64,000 bases of DNA from Rhizomys pruinosus (GCA_009823505.1 VZQC01008777.1:1318089-1382088); one strand, 5' to 3'. Numbered from the stretch's first letter, positions 38,739-55,259 are shown. Program-made: numbers and translations. The notes: generated from the letters alone by a model not told the origin.

Positions 38739-39283
38739 ATACTTTTTAATAGACACAAAAACTCCTATGAAACTTCCAGGTAAGCTCCCACTGTCCATCA
38801 CCAGTTATTAGTGGAAGAACTTCAATTTTTCTAAGGTTCCATCAGATGATTAAAAAGACTCTGAGGTCCACATCACTTTCCTAATCAGAAATCTTTAATT
38901 TCTTCCAAATACATGGTGTTTTATTCTACTTATTTATTTATATATTTATATAAATAAAAACGTATAGCTCAGAGTAAACCATTTGATGTCAGGTTCCTTG
39001 CCTTTCTATTTCAGCTCCACCATTTACTAGATTTCCACCTGCAAAACAAGAGAGGATTTACAGTGAGACAAGTGTCATTATGAGACATCTTTGAATAATA
39101 TGTAAGATGACTGGATAACTACTTGGCCAAAATATGGGACTTCCTACAAATCATAAATATGTATTTGCATATTCAAGTATCAGTTGATACTCTTTAACAT
39201 TCCAAATATATGATTTATCTGTTCAATCACTCACACACTTATTCATTCACAATCATTCTTACTTTAATTTATTATTATTTTCT

Positions 39284-39428
39284 TGGTCTTCTTGAGACAG
39301 GGTCTCCCTTTAATCCCAGCTGGCCTGGAGCTTGCTCTGTAGATGAGGATGGCCTTGTACTCACAGAGACCCATCTGCCTCTGCCTTCTGAGTGCTGGGA
39401 TTAAAGGCATGTGTGCCACGCCCAGCCT
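39284..39428 (-). mobile_element. B1 SINE
   Basis: gagacagggtctcccttta ... tgctgggattaaaggcatgtg, reverse orientation. Confidence 0.9.
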
Positions 39429-39439
39429 TTCTTTAATAA

Positions 39440-39640
39440 AAAAAAAATGTTTTTACTTGTGTTTTATTTGAATATTTCACCTGCATGTAATGCCTATAGA
39501 TGCCAGTAGGGGGCATCACATTCCCCTGGAACTGGAGTTGTGAGTTCTTGCTACCTGATATGTGAGTGCTGGGAACTGAATCCAGGACTTCTATAAGAGC
39601 AGCCGGTGCTCTTAATCATTCAACCATTTCTCTAGCCCCC
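39440..39640 (-). mobile_element. B2/B3-type SINE
   Basis: cacctgcatgtaatgcc ... tcccctggaactggag ... gtgctgggaactgaatcc ... accatttctctagccccc, reverse orientation, next to a B1. Confidence 0.85.
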
Positions 39641-40070
39641 ATTTATTCATTTTTCATTTCACATTGTCATTCAGCAAATATTTACTTCACAGTGACATTC
39701 AACAAATATTTATTGAGCTCTAGTATTATGGTCAACTATGAGGTTACGATGTAATCAACACAGATGTCTATCATCACAAAGCACAGAGACTAGAAAGGCA
39801 GATGGATTATTTAATAGTCTGTAGCAGCCTTGTATGGAGTTTGGTATTTATAACCTGAGTTCCTTCAATCTCTCCTCTCTACTGAAGCCTGAAGCCCTTT
39901 TAATCAACATTGTTTCACCCCTCTATTGGATTTCTTAACACTATGTGTTCTTAGAAAACTTTGATGTTATAATAAGATGAAATGACCCAGGAAAAATGTG
40001 TGCTCTTGGAAACAAAGTGTAGCAGTGGCCCTAAGAATATAAACAAGATATCAAAAGAAATGTTACATCT
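39641..40070. other. Gabrg2: Intron 7, no recognised feature
   Basis: Contains only a short imperfect repeat (ttcagcaaatatttac and ttcaacaaatatttat). Confidence 0.6.
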
Positions 40071-40071
40071 T

Positions 40072-40230
40072 TTATCCTTTTATTGAAGTTTTATGCATTT
40101 CATATAAGATTTCTTAGTCAAATTTAGACCCATTCCCCCTTCCTTGCAACCCACCCTGCCAGAGCCCATGCATTCTGCCATACATGTCTTTCATCTTTTT
40201 CTCTGTATTTTTTCTTAAAATTTCAATACA
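40072..40230 (-). mobile_element. L1 3' UTR end fragment
   Basis: ttttattgaagttttatgc ... attcccccttcc ... catgcattctgccatac, the terminal L1 3' UTR in reverse orientation, 5'-truncated. Confidence 0.75.
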
Positions 40231-40931
40231 GAAGTTTACTGTTTGGGGCAGAAGGTTACTATTTCACTCAGTTCTTTGACCCATTTTTTTGTTGTTGTTG
40301 TTTCTTCTAATTTGTATCTCTTCAAAACATACATATATGTGCACCACACGTATATGAAAATTATGATGCCTGAAAATAATTTTAGCTTTTCTTATCCTAT
40401 CTTCAGGTGTTTATCATTTCTTCTTCATCCTCTAAGACCCACATCTGAGAGAAAAGTGTTCTTTTCTCTTTTCTCATGTTACTGCTATTCTCTGTATCTT
40501 CCTTTCTGCTTCCTTCCAAAATGCTATGACTGGTTCCTTTTAGTTAACCTAGCAAGTCTATTTGAATGAAGAGCATCACATTTTATCCTAGAAGTCACTT
40601 GTACAGAAATGATATTCATTGGCTTTTTGAGTCATTGTGTGCCACATAGCTTAGGCTTCTCTGGAATTCATAATGCTCTGGCTTGCCCCTTAAGTGCTGA
40701 AATCTACAGCCATGAACCACCACACCTGACTCCTTGCACTTCATTAAGTAATGGAATATTTTTGTGTGTTTGTGGATTTCCCATGAACAAAAATGACTCG
40801 AAACAGGAGACGGTAATGGTTTGAAATACTCTGTTGAAGTACAGAAAGATGTTTCCCGTCATTATAGGAAACACAGCATTACAATTATAAAATTATAAGA
40901 CATCAGAGAGTTAGTTCAAAAGACTGAATAG

Positions 40932-41214
40932 GGGGCTGGAGAGATGGCTCGGTGACTAAAATATTTGGCATGCAAACATGAACACCTATATTCGGATCTC
41001 CAGAAACTGCATAAAAGCTGGCTAAAATAGCACGTGTCTGTAAAGAGTGTTCTCATGGCAAGTTGGGGGGCAGAGACAGGAGAACTCCACAAGTTTACAG
41101 GCCAGCCAGCCTGGAATACGGAGTGGAAAACCTACATGAATCTGTCTCAAACAAACTGGAGTGTGAGGACCAACACAAGAAGTTGTTCTCTGACCCCTGC
41201 CTGTGCACCATTAT
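40932..41214 (+). mobile_element. B4/RSINE-type composite SINE
   Basis: Head ggggctggagagatggctcgg, a B1-like middle (gggcagagacaggagaactcc) and a tail running into the CA array. Confidence 0.75.
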
Positions 41215-41285
41215 GCACACACACACACACACACACATACACAGACACACAGACACACAGACACACAGACACACACACACACACA

Positions 41286-41359
<74 letters not shown>
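41215..41359. repeat. Long (CA)n microsatellite
   Basis: About 145 nt of CA with CAGA interruptions in the first half, growing from the SINE tail. Open frames of Thr-His or Cys-Val repeats over it are meaningless. Confidence 0.97.
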
Positions 41360-44728
<3,369 letters not shown>

Positions 44729-44805
44729 TTTCTCTCTCCTTTTTTATTTTTTCCTTCTTTTTTATTAAAAAATGCAATTCTCTTTTTCTGTCTACAAATC
44801 CAAAG
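44729..44805 (+). promoter_or_regulatory. Gabrg2: Pyrimidine-rich repressive tract and weak 3' splice site of exon 9
   Basis: Seen: two pyrimidine blocks (gtttctctctcctttttt near 44729 and attctctttttctgtct near 44777) separated by an A-rich interval, then the purine-rich acceptor ccaaag. Known: in rat gamma-2, polypyrimidine-tract-binding protein represses this exon through UCUU/CUCUCU-type sites upstream of it. The motifs here match that type. Assignment to PTB is inference from motif and position. Confidence 0.6.
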
Positions 44806-44829
44806 CTTCTTCGGATGTTTTCCTTCAAG
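44806..44829 (+). CDS. Gabrg2: Gabrg2 alternative 24-nt microexon 9 (gamma2L-specific)
   Basis: Seen: 24 nt encoding LLRMFSFK, flanked by ag at 44804-44805 and gtataa from 44830, in phase 0 at both ends, between exon 8 (ends in phase 0) and exon 10 (starts in phase 0). Known: inclusion makes the long gamma2L isoform and skipping makes gamma2S. The eight residues enter the M3-M4 cytoplasmic loop and carry a serine phosphorylated by protein kinase C. It is far too short to be found as an open reading frame and was recognised by sequence. The acceptor is weak (aaatccaaag, with no pyrimidines next to the AG), which fits regulated use. Confidence 0.97.
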
Positions 44830-46451
<1,622 letters not shown>

Positions 46452-47050
46452 AGAAGTATGGGTTTAATTGATAGGGGTCTTATTTATCAAATCTCATGGA
46501 AAGAAAATATCCTTTCTAAGTCCACTGAAATAATCCCTTAAGTAGTCATTTACAATATGAATTTGTTTCTATGTCCTGACCTAGGAAAATGTATGCTGTC
46601 ATACTGTCTGTGTCCAACTCTTCTTTGATAATTGTAATTTGAACTTCAATATGTGCTGTTTTTCAAACCTGCAAGGCAAAGTAAAGTTAGAGCAAGAACT
46701 CTCAGATCAAGATTATTTTGAGCTTCAGCAACTGAAACAGTGAAAGCCTCCAGTGTTTATAATGATGCTATCTGTCCTTGATTCGTTTATATGGTTTATT
46801 ACTAAAGGCGTAAAGCTGTGTCCTACATTCGGTTGGGGAAAAGTTTTAGTAAACTGGAACAAAATAGAATACCTCCCTCATTTGTGAAGAGTCACAACTC
46901 ACTTTCAGTAGAAAAGCCTAGACTAGAAATCTATTATATCTTTATCCCAAGGTAGGAAGAAAATTTCCTATAAATCAGATGTACAGTGATGTATATATTT
47001 CAGTAATATAGAATGCTTCAAGTTTAATGCATGCATCTCTTTAGAGCCCA

Positions 47051-47056
47051 AATAAA
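47051..47056 (+). terminator. Gabrg2: Candidate proximal polyadenylation signal (AATAAA)
   Basis: AATAAA 600 nt after the stop codon, followed by an attatcatacattattg stretch and then a T/GT-rich downstream element (ttttattttgtgtctttg), the arrangement expected for cleavage near 47075. Confidence 0.5.
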
Positions 47057-47414
47057 TGGACTAGAGTTATTATCATACATTATTGTCTTTTATTTTGTGT
47101 CTTTGAGGGTATAAAAGAGTACATGAATGTAATTACAAGAATTCGGGCTTGGAATTGAAGGAGGAGCTTAATAGCATTCTCCCTCATGCATGAAGATTGA
47201 GGTGTTTTTTTTTTTTTAATTACTAGGTTTTTCTTGTATGACATAGTGAAGCAAAATTTAGGCTGCATAATTGACATTTGACAGCTTCAATATGCCCAGT
47301 TCCATAACTAGACTCTAAAGTAATTGTATGTGCTTGCTGCTGTACTGCCTTCTTTTCAGGATGAGTGTTCTTAACCAAATTGACTCTCCATCTCAAGATC
47401 TGCTTCTAGTGATT

Positions 47415-47515
47415 GTGAGTACCTTGTGGGCATACTCCTTGTCATTTCTTCTTTGGGTCTTCAACATTTTGCATTATGCCTGGTACATAGTCAGTGCTCA
47501 ATAAACATGGTTTAA
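47415..47515 (+). mobile_element. Ancient L2/MIR 3' end in the Gabrg2 3' UTR
   Basis: gcctggtacatagtcagtgctcaataaacatg is the well-known conserved tail of L2 and MIR elements. It supplies the AATAAA at 47500. Confidence 0.7.
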
Positions 47516-48566
47516 GGTCAATCACCCTCTTGTGGTCTGGTGAATCTCTTTGCTCTGACAGGGAAGAAGTGAATCGTCTTTGACATTGGTGTAGTCAAGT
47601 GATGTTTAAATCTATGGAAGCAACCAGAGGATCTGAAGAACTGTGGCTACTATGTTCATCTTCAATAATTGGATCTTGGCAGTCTATATTCCTTTTAAAA
47701 TATTCTCTATGTTATGTATGGATATGGCACTGATGACTTGAGCATAGAGTTTCTTAATTATTTTTTTCTGGTTTGGTTATGAGTCAGTTTGACCCCCCAA
47801 AAAACTCTGCTTATGAACTTATGACAGTATGAGCAAGATTCATACCTGACTTGTGTTCAGCAGGTAGTGTTCTATATTTGAAACAAAATGTACTGAATGT
47901 GAAATTAAAACCTGAAAGAACATACAGGCAATTTACATGGAGGTTGTTGAGCCTCTTTCTGGGCTCATTGTGCTCTGACTTCATCAAATGACTTCAGGCG
48001 TGATGAGCTGAACCTTCTATTTATGTGATCATCCTGAACCTTATTTTTCTAGAATAGCATTCTTTTGCCAGTTTTTCTTCTTTAAGCCAACTATTGCTTT
48101 GAGATCAAAATTAAAAATATAATTAAAAATTAAACTTTGTACATAATAAAGAAAAACAGTAAAAGAGAGTGACATTTTTTTAAAATACAAAACCAAGTAA
48201 AATCATCATTAATTCATCTGGAGGAACATTGAAAACATTCGGCTTCCAGTTTTAGAAACCTTTTGTATTTAACCTCAAACAAATGTAAATAGAATAAATT
48301 ATTTTCTTGTTTTAAGTTGTCAAAATGGTCAATGTTGTCTCTTGAAAGTTGTTTGCAAATCTGAATGGTGAGAAACATGATATTCTTGTCAACTTGAAAT
48401 ATGTTCTGTAATAGGGACACTAAAAAAGCTAGCTTTCCAATGTGTGCATAGTATTGGCAATATAAATATATATTATATATCATTTGATTCTTACTTATCA
48501 GCTGCTCCCTGTCTATGTACTTCCAAACCTTTTCACAAGAGAATCACCTAACATGTGGACTTTTCC

Positions 48567-48572
48567 AATAAA
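48567..48572 (+). terminator. Gabrg2: Candidate distal polyadenylation signal (AATAAA)
   Basis: AATAAA about 2.1 kb after the stop codon with GT-rich sequence 35-45 nt downstream. Its distance fits the usual 3' UTR length of gamma-2 transcripts. The hexamer at 48145 is a weaker alternative because it lies in a low-complexity A-rich stretch. Confidence 0.45.
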
Positions 48573-48589
48573 TGCTGCATTCTAATCCA

Positions 48590-48895
48590 TGGTGACATCT
48601 CAGGTGTCTGGTTGAACTGTTTTCTTAAGGATTACACCCTCTTTCTTACCTCATTTTCCCAAAATTCCCTTTCAGTGAACTTTATCTGTGAAATCTGTAT
48701 CCAGTAGTTCAGCAAGGGATTCTCTTCACTCTAAGAGACAAAGAGATCTCCAGCAAATATGTAAAGCTTGGGCAGATCTAAATCTATCAGAGACAGGATC
48801 CTGGTCAGAAGCTGATCAGAAGCTGTTCAGCTAGACTAAACTCTTTGGTGGTGGTGGTGGGGGGGGTTGGGGATAAGTTTAAATGTTAGGTAGAA
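48590..48895. other. Intergenic, no recognised feature
   Basis: Downstream of the probable transcript end. Contains a G-rich run near 48850. Confidence 0.5.
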
Positions 48896-48938
48896 CAGCT
48901 GGGACTACAGGGATACCCTGTCTCAAAAAGACCAATAC
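48896..48938 (+). mobile_element. B1 3'-end fragment
   Basis: cagctgggactacagggat ... ccctgtctcaaaaagacc. Confidence 0.7.
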
Positions 48939-49184
48939 ATATGCTCTGTCATCAGTATAGCCACAAATTTGCATGTTGTTTGTTTGTCTCTCAGAAGCCT
49001 TTGTTGGTTAAAAATTTCTGTCTCTCTCTCACTTTCAGCCCTCCCATGTACTACTGTCCATCCCATCTCAATCAAAGCATCCCTTATAAAAGAACAAAGT
49101 TGTCCTATCTGCTTTAAAGTGAAACTGTGTAATGGTCGTTCTTTTGAGAGACTTGTGCAATTCTCCTTTAAACTATAGGTTGGG

Positions 49185-49500
49185 GTTGGGGGGACGGTGG
49201 GTAAGTAGAGAAAGTGGTCTCCATGAGAACTTGAGTTTGGGTCCCCAGAGCTCATACATACATATCTGTAATCCTAACAGTGGTACGGAGGGGGAGACAG
49301 GAGCATATCTGGAATCTTATGAGCTAGTTAGCTTGACATTTGGAGCAGTGAGCAAGAGACTATGTCCCAAACAAGGTAGAGAGTAAGGAATGACACACAA
49401 CATCAACATCCTTCTCTGACCTCCATTTGTGTCCCATGGCACATGTTACCAGAATCACACACAATCCATACACAGATACAGGCATGGATAAACACATATT
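49185..49500 (+). mobile_element. Degenerate B4/RSINE-type SINE
   Basis: Diverged tRNA-like head, B1-like middle (tctgtaatcctaacag ... gggagacaggagcatat), tail with cacatgttacc ... acacatatt. Confidence 0.55.
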
Positions 49501-49511
49501 AAAAAACATAA

Positions 49512-49736
49512 ATGGAGAGATGGCCTAGCGGTTAAGAGCGCCGACCGCTCTTACAGAGGACCCGGGTTCGATCCCCAGCACTCACATGGCGGCCGAGAAC
49601 CGTCTGAAACTACAATTCCAGGAGAGCTCCAGGTCCAGGGGAATCCGACACCCTCTTCTGACCTCCGCGGCATTGCACGACACGGGTGCACAAACTTGCA
49701 TGCAGACAGTACATTGATACACATACAGAAATAAAT
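49512..49736 (+). mobile_element. CpG-rich tRNA-derived SINE (B2/B3 type)
   Basis: gagagatggcctagcggtt, A/B-box region with ggttcgatccc, body with ctccgcggcattgcacg, tail acatacagaaataaat. Head slightly truncated. Together with the B1 that follows it is flanked by a 16-nt near-perfect duplication (49501-49516 and 49894-49909, one mismatch). Confidence 0.92.
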
Positions 49737-49899
49737 GCCGGGCGTGGTGGCGCACGCCTTTAATCCTAGCACTTGGGAGGCAGAAGCACGCGGATCTCTC
49801 TCTGTGAGTTTGAGGCCAGCCTGGTCTACAGAGTGAGTTCCAGGACAGCCAGAGCTACAGGGAGACCCTGTCTCAAAAAGACCAAAAAAAAAAAAAAAA
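49737..49899 (+). mobile_element. B1 SINE directly joined to the SINE tail
   Basis: Complete B1 from gccgggcgtggtggcgcac to ccctgtctcaaaaagacc and a poly-A. CpG-rich and therefore young. Confidence 0.95.
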
Positions 49900-49989
49900 C
49901 ATAAGTGGAATGTAGGTTTCTGAAAATAAAAGAATCATAGTTTGGCACACTTAAGAACTACCATGTAATGCTTTTAGACCAAAAAAAAA

Positions 49990-50150
49990 ATTATTGAAGT
50001 TTTTGTATTTCATATACAATATTTCAGTCTTAATCACCTTTATAATCTCTTCTCCATTGGCATCCTATCGCAGCCCCCAAGCAGTCTGGGATTCAAACAT
50101 GCTGTCATTTGTGTTAGGGCCTATTGTGCCAAATCAGAAAAGTTACTTTT
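49990..50150 (-). mobile_element. L1 3' UTR end fragment (older family)
   Basis: attattgaagtttttgtatttc ... ttctccattggcatcc ... atgctgtcatttgtgttagg; similar to 51485-51655. Confidence 0.65.
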
Positions 50151-51350
50151 AAAAGCCAAATGATCCCCCCCCCAAAAATGAATTATATTACCAAACTTAA
50201 AAACATGGAGACCTGATTAACCCTGCTCCAAAGACAATGTCTTAATTTTTTGAAACATCTTTGAAATTCTCCAAAGGATAAAATAATGAAATCAGCCAGC
50301 AGACAGATCTGTGCTTACATTCTTCTCCATGTCACTTTCATGCACCCCTAGTATCTTCCTACATCTTATTTAAACATTTGTTTCTCACCTCTGGATCTGG
50401 TCATAATAGTTTTCACTGAAGTTTTTTCTGGTGTCTAACCCAATGCCTTATATTTAGCTAGGGGTAAATTTTTGCAGAGCTTGCACTTTTCTTTTGTCTA
50501 AATGTTATTCTGATTACGAGCAGCAAATTTTGTACACAATGAAGATCAAATTAAACTACCCAAATGATGTGGACTTCAGAGATTATGTAAGAAAATGCTG
50601 CCTCTATGCTTTGTCACTATGGATTTTTGCCAAACGTGTAGGAGGTGGAGTGATGACCTATATCATTGACACTGCTGTATTTTTGTGACCTGCCAAATGT
50701 CACATGGTTGGTGAGTGGCAGATAGAGAAATTATCTATGCTTCCCATTGTCTCATTGTGTTTCAAGATTTTAAAATAAAATTCTAGTGTATATTATTTTT
50801 TCTGTTAATTCTTTAGGATCTGTCAAGATTGAATATTCTTTTGAAGATTCTTTTTTTTTTTCTTACTTCACCATGATTCTTTGAATTGCGACAGTACTAA
50901 ATCTTTAAAATACCCACTAACAGAGATATGTCAACAGATTCTACCTTAATTTCTACATTAATGTCATATAAAATAAGTAATCACCATTCAACATACCCTC
51001 TCCTCCTTTCAGAACTCTCTTTTGATGATGGAGGGACCTTTAATCATCTGAAATACCCAGACCTAGGTTGCCCTTGTCCCTAAGGCATGGGACAAGAGAT
51101 ATCTAAATAATTTTTACAGCTAGCTATTCTTTGCAGGACCTTTTTGTACCATTTCGGAAATGTGGTGTAGACTTGCTAACTATTATTTCTTTCTACAACT
51201 AAAGATCATAGAGTAATGGCAAAGTCAATTTTAGGTTTCTTTTAATATTTGGGGTAATAAAAATTTCCTCTAAATACTATCTGTATAAATGCATGGAAAG
51301 TTGGATATTCTTCTATATTTCATAAGATCAAAGCTCCGTGAATACATTTT
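50151..51350. other. Intergenic, no recognised feature
   Basis: AT-rich. An open frame of 64 codons at 50494-50688 has no family resemblance I recognise. Confidence 0.5.
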
Positions 51351-51354
51351 AAAC

Positions 51355-51475
51355 CTTGTTTGGTTTGTTTGCATTGGTCTCTATGTACTCCAGGCTAGGT
51401 TGGAACTTATGATTCTCTAGCATCAGGGCTTCAAATGCTGGGGTTACAGATATGTTATACTATACCTAGCTTAAG
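51355..51475 (-). mobile_element. Degenerate B1-like SINE
   Basis: gtactccaggctaggttggaac ... aaatgctggggttacagatatg. Confidence 0.5.
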
Positions 51476-51484
51476 TACTACCAC

Positions 51485-51655
51485 ACAACACTTTAAAAAA
51501 TATTGAATTTTGTGTATTTCATATATACTATCTCATTCAGTCTTGGACACCTTTATAACCTTTTCTCCACTGACGCCCTCCCACAGTCCCACCCTGTCTG
51601 GAATTCATACATTCTGTTATTTGTGTTAGGGCTTATTTTGCCAAATTAATCTCCC
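51485..51655 (-). mobile_element. L1 3' UTR end fragment (older family)
   Basis: atattgaattttgtgtatttc ... cagtcccaccctgtctgg ... tttgtgttagggc. Confidence 0.65.
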
Positions 51656-51937
51656 AGGTCATTCTTTAGTGCCAGTTCTTACTATGAGTTCTAGTCAGCC
51701 TATCCAGAGTCTCTTGCTTAAAGAAGGCCAGTTCTTCTTCACTTAACAATAATAAACTCCCAATATTTCTTTAGCTAAGATGAGAATAATGCAATTCTAA
51801 TGTGCCTCAGTTTCTTCATTTGAAAAATGGAGACAATATTTGTCTATACCATATACTTTCATCGTAAAGAATAACTGAGTCAACCCTGTAAAATGAATCA
51901 ATGTTAACCATTTTACCAGCATAAAAATGAAATTTCA

Positions 51938-52177
51938 TGGGGCTGGAGAGATGGCCCAGCAGTTGGGAGCGCCGACCGCTCTTGCAGAGGACCAGGGTTC
52001 GATCCCCAGCACCCACATGGCGGCCGAGAAACTTCTGAAGCTCCAATTCCAGGAGAACTCCAATTTCAGGAGAATCCGACGCCTTCTTCTGACCTCTGCA
52101 GCATTGCACGACACGGGTGCACAGACTTGCATGCAGACAGTACATTCATACACATACAGAAATAAATAAAATAAAAT
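51938..52177 (+). mobile_element. CpG-rich tRNA-derived SINE with 13-bp target-site duplication
   Basis: ggggctggagagatggccc to aaataaataaaataaaat, flanked by aaatgaaatttca at 51925-51937 and 52178-52190. Confidence 0.95.
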
Positions 52178-52190
52178 AAATGAAATTTCA

Positions 52191-52579
52191 GAAAGAATAA
52201 GCAGAAGAACCACATTTCTCTACTACATGGTTATTGATTATCATCCAAAGGATATTTTTTTATTAAAACAAGAGAAAAGAAATAATTGGAACATGCAACA
52301 AATGTATGACAACATTCCTAAGTATCCTGTCATGATAAAAGGATTTTATCATAGGTAAATGAGATAAATAGACCCATCTGTTTCCCATAGGCTTTCACTC
52401 TGTATTTTCCTTTCCATTTATTAGGATCTGATATTACTGATTGCCATTGAACATTCAGAATCCATCTATCAAACTGCATTATTTTAGGATAACCCTGATG
52501 GGTCATCTGTTTAATTTCATTCCGAGTCTACTCAAAGGAGAAAAGTGCTATAGTCCTATAGTTCCTTTCTCTTATAAAG
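52191..52579. other. Intergenic, no recognised feature
   Basis: AT-rich. Confidence 0.5.
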
Positions 52580-52590
52580 AGGCTTATCTA

Positions 52591-52756
52591 GCAGGGCGTG
52601 GTGGTGTACACCTTTAATCCTAGCACTTGTGAGGAAGAGGCAGGCGGATCTTTTTTAGTTCAAGGCTGGCCTGGTCTACAGAGGGAGTTCCAGGTCAGCG
52701 CGGGGGCTACAGGGAGACCTGTCTCGAAAAGACCAAAAAAAAAAAAAAAAAAAAAA
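52591..52756 (+). mobile_element. B1 SINE
   Basis: gcagggcgtggtggtgtac to a long poly-A, flanked by aggcttatc at 52580-52588 and 52757-52765. Confidence 0.93.
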
Positions 52757-52765
52757 AGGCTTATC

Positions 52766-53620
52766 CATCTCTAAGGAGTCTACTTGATCTGTAATGGCTT
52801 TCTGGTTTTACTAATACAAAATATACTGTTTCCTTTTATCTCTCCTAGTATTTGATATGATTTAGAGTGACCTAATCCTAATGTTTACTTCATCAAAGTA
52901 CTTAACATTCATCCAGTCACCCTAGTAAACAAAATTTAAATGAACAATGCTGTGACAAGAATATGGCATGCATAATTCACTCTTCATTTGCATCTTAAAT
53001 CAGAGTGTTTATCTTCATGTCTATCTCTGCTATGTAAAGTTGTTTCTTCATATTTCTTCTGTTCCTTGCATGTTTTATGGGTCTGAAATGAAGTCAGTCT
53101 TTTGTCAAAGAAATTTTGATTAAGCATCTATAAAGTTAATCAGCAGAAATGTTCAGTAAACACATAACCACAGTCTTGGTGCAGGTCACTGGGAAATCAG
53201 GAAAAGAAAAACTTCAAGCATATCTTCCCTTGAAATGTAAAGTATAGAATAGATGTGACAAAGGAACTGTAATGGAACTACATAGAATAGTTTTATCAGA
53301 AGAGGTCATCATTCTATCTGCAAGTAAAGCAAGTACTTGTCATATAATCTAAAGCATCCAATGAACTTTTCACTGTTTAAAAACTTCCTTTCTGATTAAT
53401 GTTGGAAAGTTACAGAAAATTAAAAAAATGGAAAAATACAAAAAAAAACATATTAGGAATTCATTATTAAGAGGTCCCCACACAAAAGAACACTTGTTTA
53501 CCTGTCTTCCTCTTTCTATAGATATTAAACACCTAGATGAAATAGGCAGGTAAATTGATAAAAGTATAGATACAGCTATGGATATCTTTTAAATGATAGT
53601 TAAAGGAATGCCATTAGTTG
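52766..53620. other. Intergenic, no recognised feature
   Basis: AT-rich. Confidence 0.5.
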
Positions 53621-53624
53621 TTTT

Positions 53625-53775
53625 TTGTTTGATTGGTTTGTGACAGGGTCTCTCTGGAGTACCAGCTGCCCTGGAATGTGCAGTGTAGACCAGACTGGCC
53701 TCATGTTATAGAGATTCACATGCCTCTGCCTCCCAAGTGCTGCCATTAAAGGCACAGGTCACCCTGCCTAGCTCA
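53625..53775 (-). mobile_element. B1 SINE
   Basis: gtgacagggtctctctgg ... cctcccaagtgctgccattaaagg. Confidence 0.85.
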
Positions 53776-54485
53776 CTAGGCTGATTCTTTACACAATTAT
53801 ACATGTGGGTATGAGTGTTATATGAAAGGAGGGAAGGTTACATGTATGTGAGTTTATTTACTATAAGTTTTTTCTGGCCTTCTATTTTTTTTTTTCAATT
53901 CTATCACAAGTTGTCTATACTATTATATTGGAAATTTTAACATTATTTCTAACATTTGGCAGGCTTTATGAGTTTGTCATTCATTCTATTGTACAGTATG
54001 CATGATAAATGTGGGCTTTGTTAAGTAAAAATGTATAAGCATACATTATATCGATAACTGACAGAAAATAGGTAGTTCACTTCAAGGCTAGTAAGATAAT
54101 CAGTGAAAGGATTACCTACAAAATTAAAGTTCACCAAGATGGGGATGGTTTACTACCAATGTCCCAAATTTGGACCACCATTATCAACTAGATTAATTGG
54201 ATGAATGTTAATGGTTACATCTGAAGATTAGTAGTCCTCTGGCTTATGTAAGGTATGGTAGGTTTCTTTAGGTTTCTGCTTTGATTCCTCCATGACATAG
54301 AGATCTCTGGTAGTCCTTGTTCAGTGTTACATTTTCAACTGCTACTTTCTTTTCATCTCTATCTCTGACTTCTTCTTCTCACTGTCAGTGATCCCTGTAA
54401 TTACATAAACCCTACCAGACATCCCAGAATAATCTCTTCTTTTTCAAATCCTCATTCATGCCATCAAAGTAGCTCTTTTTTTCTT
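53776..54485. other. Intergenic, no recognised feature
   Basis: AT-rich. Confidence 0.5.
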
Positions 54486-54487
54486 CT

Positions 54488-54674
54488 TTATTTTTTTTTT
54501 CATTTTTTGACAATAAGTAATAATTTATGAATACAAGCATCCTTCATGTAAAACCAATTTGCAAGCAATTGCGCCCAAATCCACATAGCCCAAGAGTCCC
54601 AGCTGCGGGGGTGGGGGGTGGGGGGCTTGTATGTACAATCAAGTTGATCACATAAGTGTCCAGTCTCTTTAAAA
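54488..54674 (-). mobile_element. Fragment of the L1-tailed repeat
   Basis: Matches 13210-13410 (gataatttatgagtac ... atccttcatgtaaaacc ... ggtggggggcttgt). Here a T-rich tract comes directly before the body, without the terminal L1 3' UTR piece. Confidence 0.7.
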
Positions 54675-54682
54675 CATATGGC

Positions 54683-54943
54683 GGGGCTGGAGAGATGGCC
54701 TAGCGGTTAAGAGCGCCGACCGCTCTTACAGAGGACCCGGGTTCGATCCCCAGCACCCACATGGCTGCTGAGAACCGTCTGAAACTCCAATTCCAGGAGA
54801 ACTCCAGTTCCAGGGGAATCCGAGACCCTCTTCTGACCTCCGCGGCATTGCACGACACGGGTGCACAGACTTGCAGGCAGACAGTACATTCATACACATA
54901 CAGAAATAAATAAATAAAATAAAATAAAAACTAAAAAATAAAC
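54683..54943 (+). mobile_element. CpG-rich tRNA-derived SINE
   Basis: ggggctggagagatggccta to an aaataaataaaataaaat tail. Short flanking duplication catatggc at 54675-54682 and 54944-54951. Confidence 0.93.
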
Positions 54944-55054
54944 CATATGGCATCATGTTTACCATTTGCACAGATTAGATAAGGGCATTTGTAGGGAGGC
55001 TCTACTTTACCTACCACATCACCCTGTGATGAAAGCTCAACCGAAAGGAAAGGA

Positions 55055-55219
55055 ACACATGGACAGAGAGACCAGTCAGCAAGTAAATGTACTTGCTACA
55101 CATGTGACAACCTGAACTCAATCCCCAGAACCCGCTTGGTGTAAGGAGAAAACTAACTCCTGCAAGGTGGCCTGTGAACTCCACATGTACAAGGTACCTC
55201 CATGTCTACACATATACCT

Positions 55220-55254
<35 letters not shown>

Positions 55255-55255
55255 C
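55055..55255 (+). mobile_element. B4/RSINE1-type SINE with (CA)n tail
   Basis: gaccagtcagcaagtaaatg ... aactcaatccccagaaccc ... gaactccacatgtac, then CA array 55221-55250. Confidence 0.65.
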
Positions 55256-55259
55256 TCAC

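Larger units (their letters stand above)
46452..48590 (+). other. Gabrg2: Gabrg2 3' untranslated region (approximate end)
   Basis: Sequence after the TGA. Seen: four AATAAA hexamers at 47051, 47500, 48145 and 48567. The first is followed within 30 nt by a T/GT-rich stretch, and the last by a GT-rich stretch (ggtgtctggttg). Known: gamma-2 mRNAs are long, with a 3' UTR of roughly 2 kb, which favours the last signal as the main end and makes the first a likely short-UTR site. The end coordinate is inferred. Apart from an ancient L2/MIR-like stretch at about 47.4-47.5 kb I see no repeats in it. Confidence 0.6.

Noticed and set aside
49530..49580. tRNA gene (ggttcgatccc B box and cloverleaf-like head)
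   Set aside because: It is the tRNA-derived head of a SINE, repeated at least six times in the window with a SINE body and A-rich tail.
50494..50688. 64-codon frame MSKCYSDYEQQ...
   Set aside because: No recognisable homology, no splice sites or conserved context; similar in length to many chance frames here.
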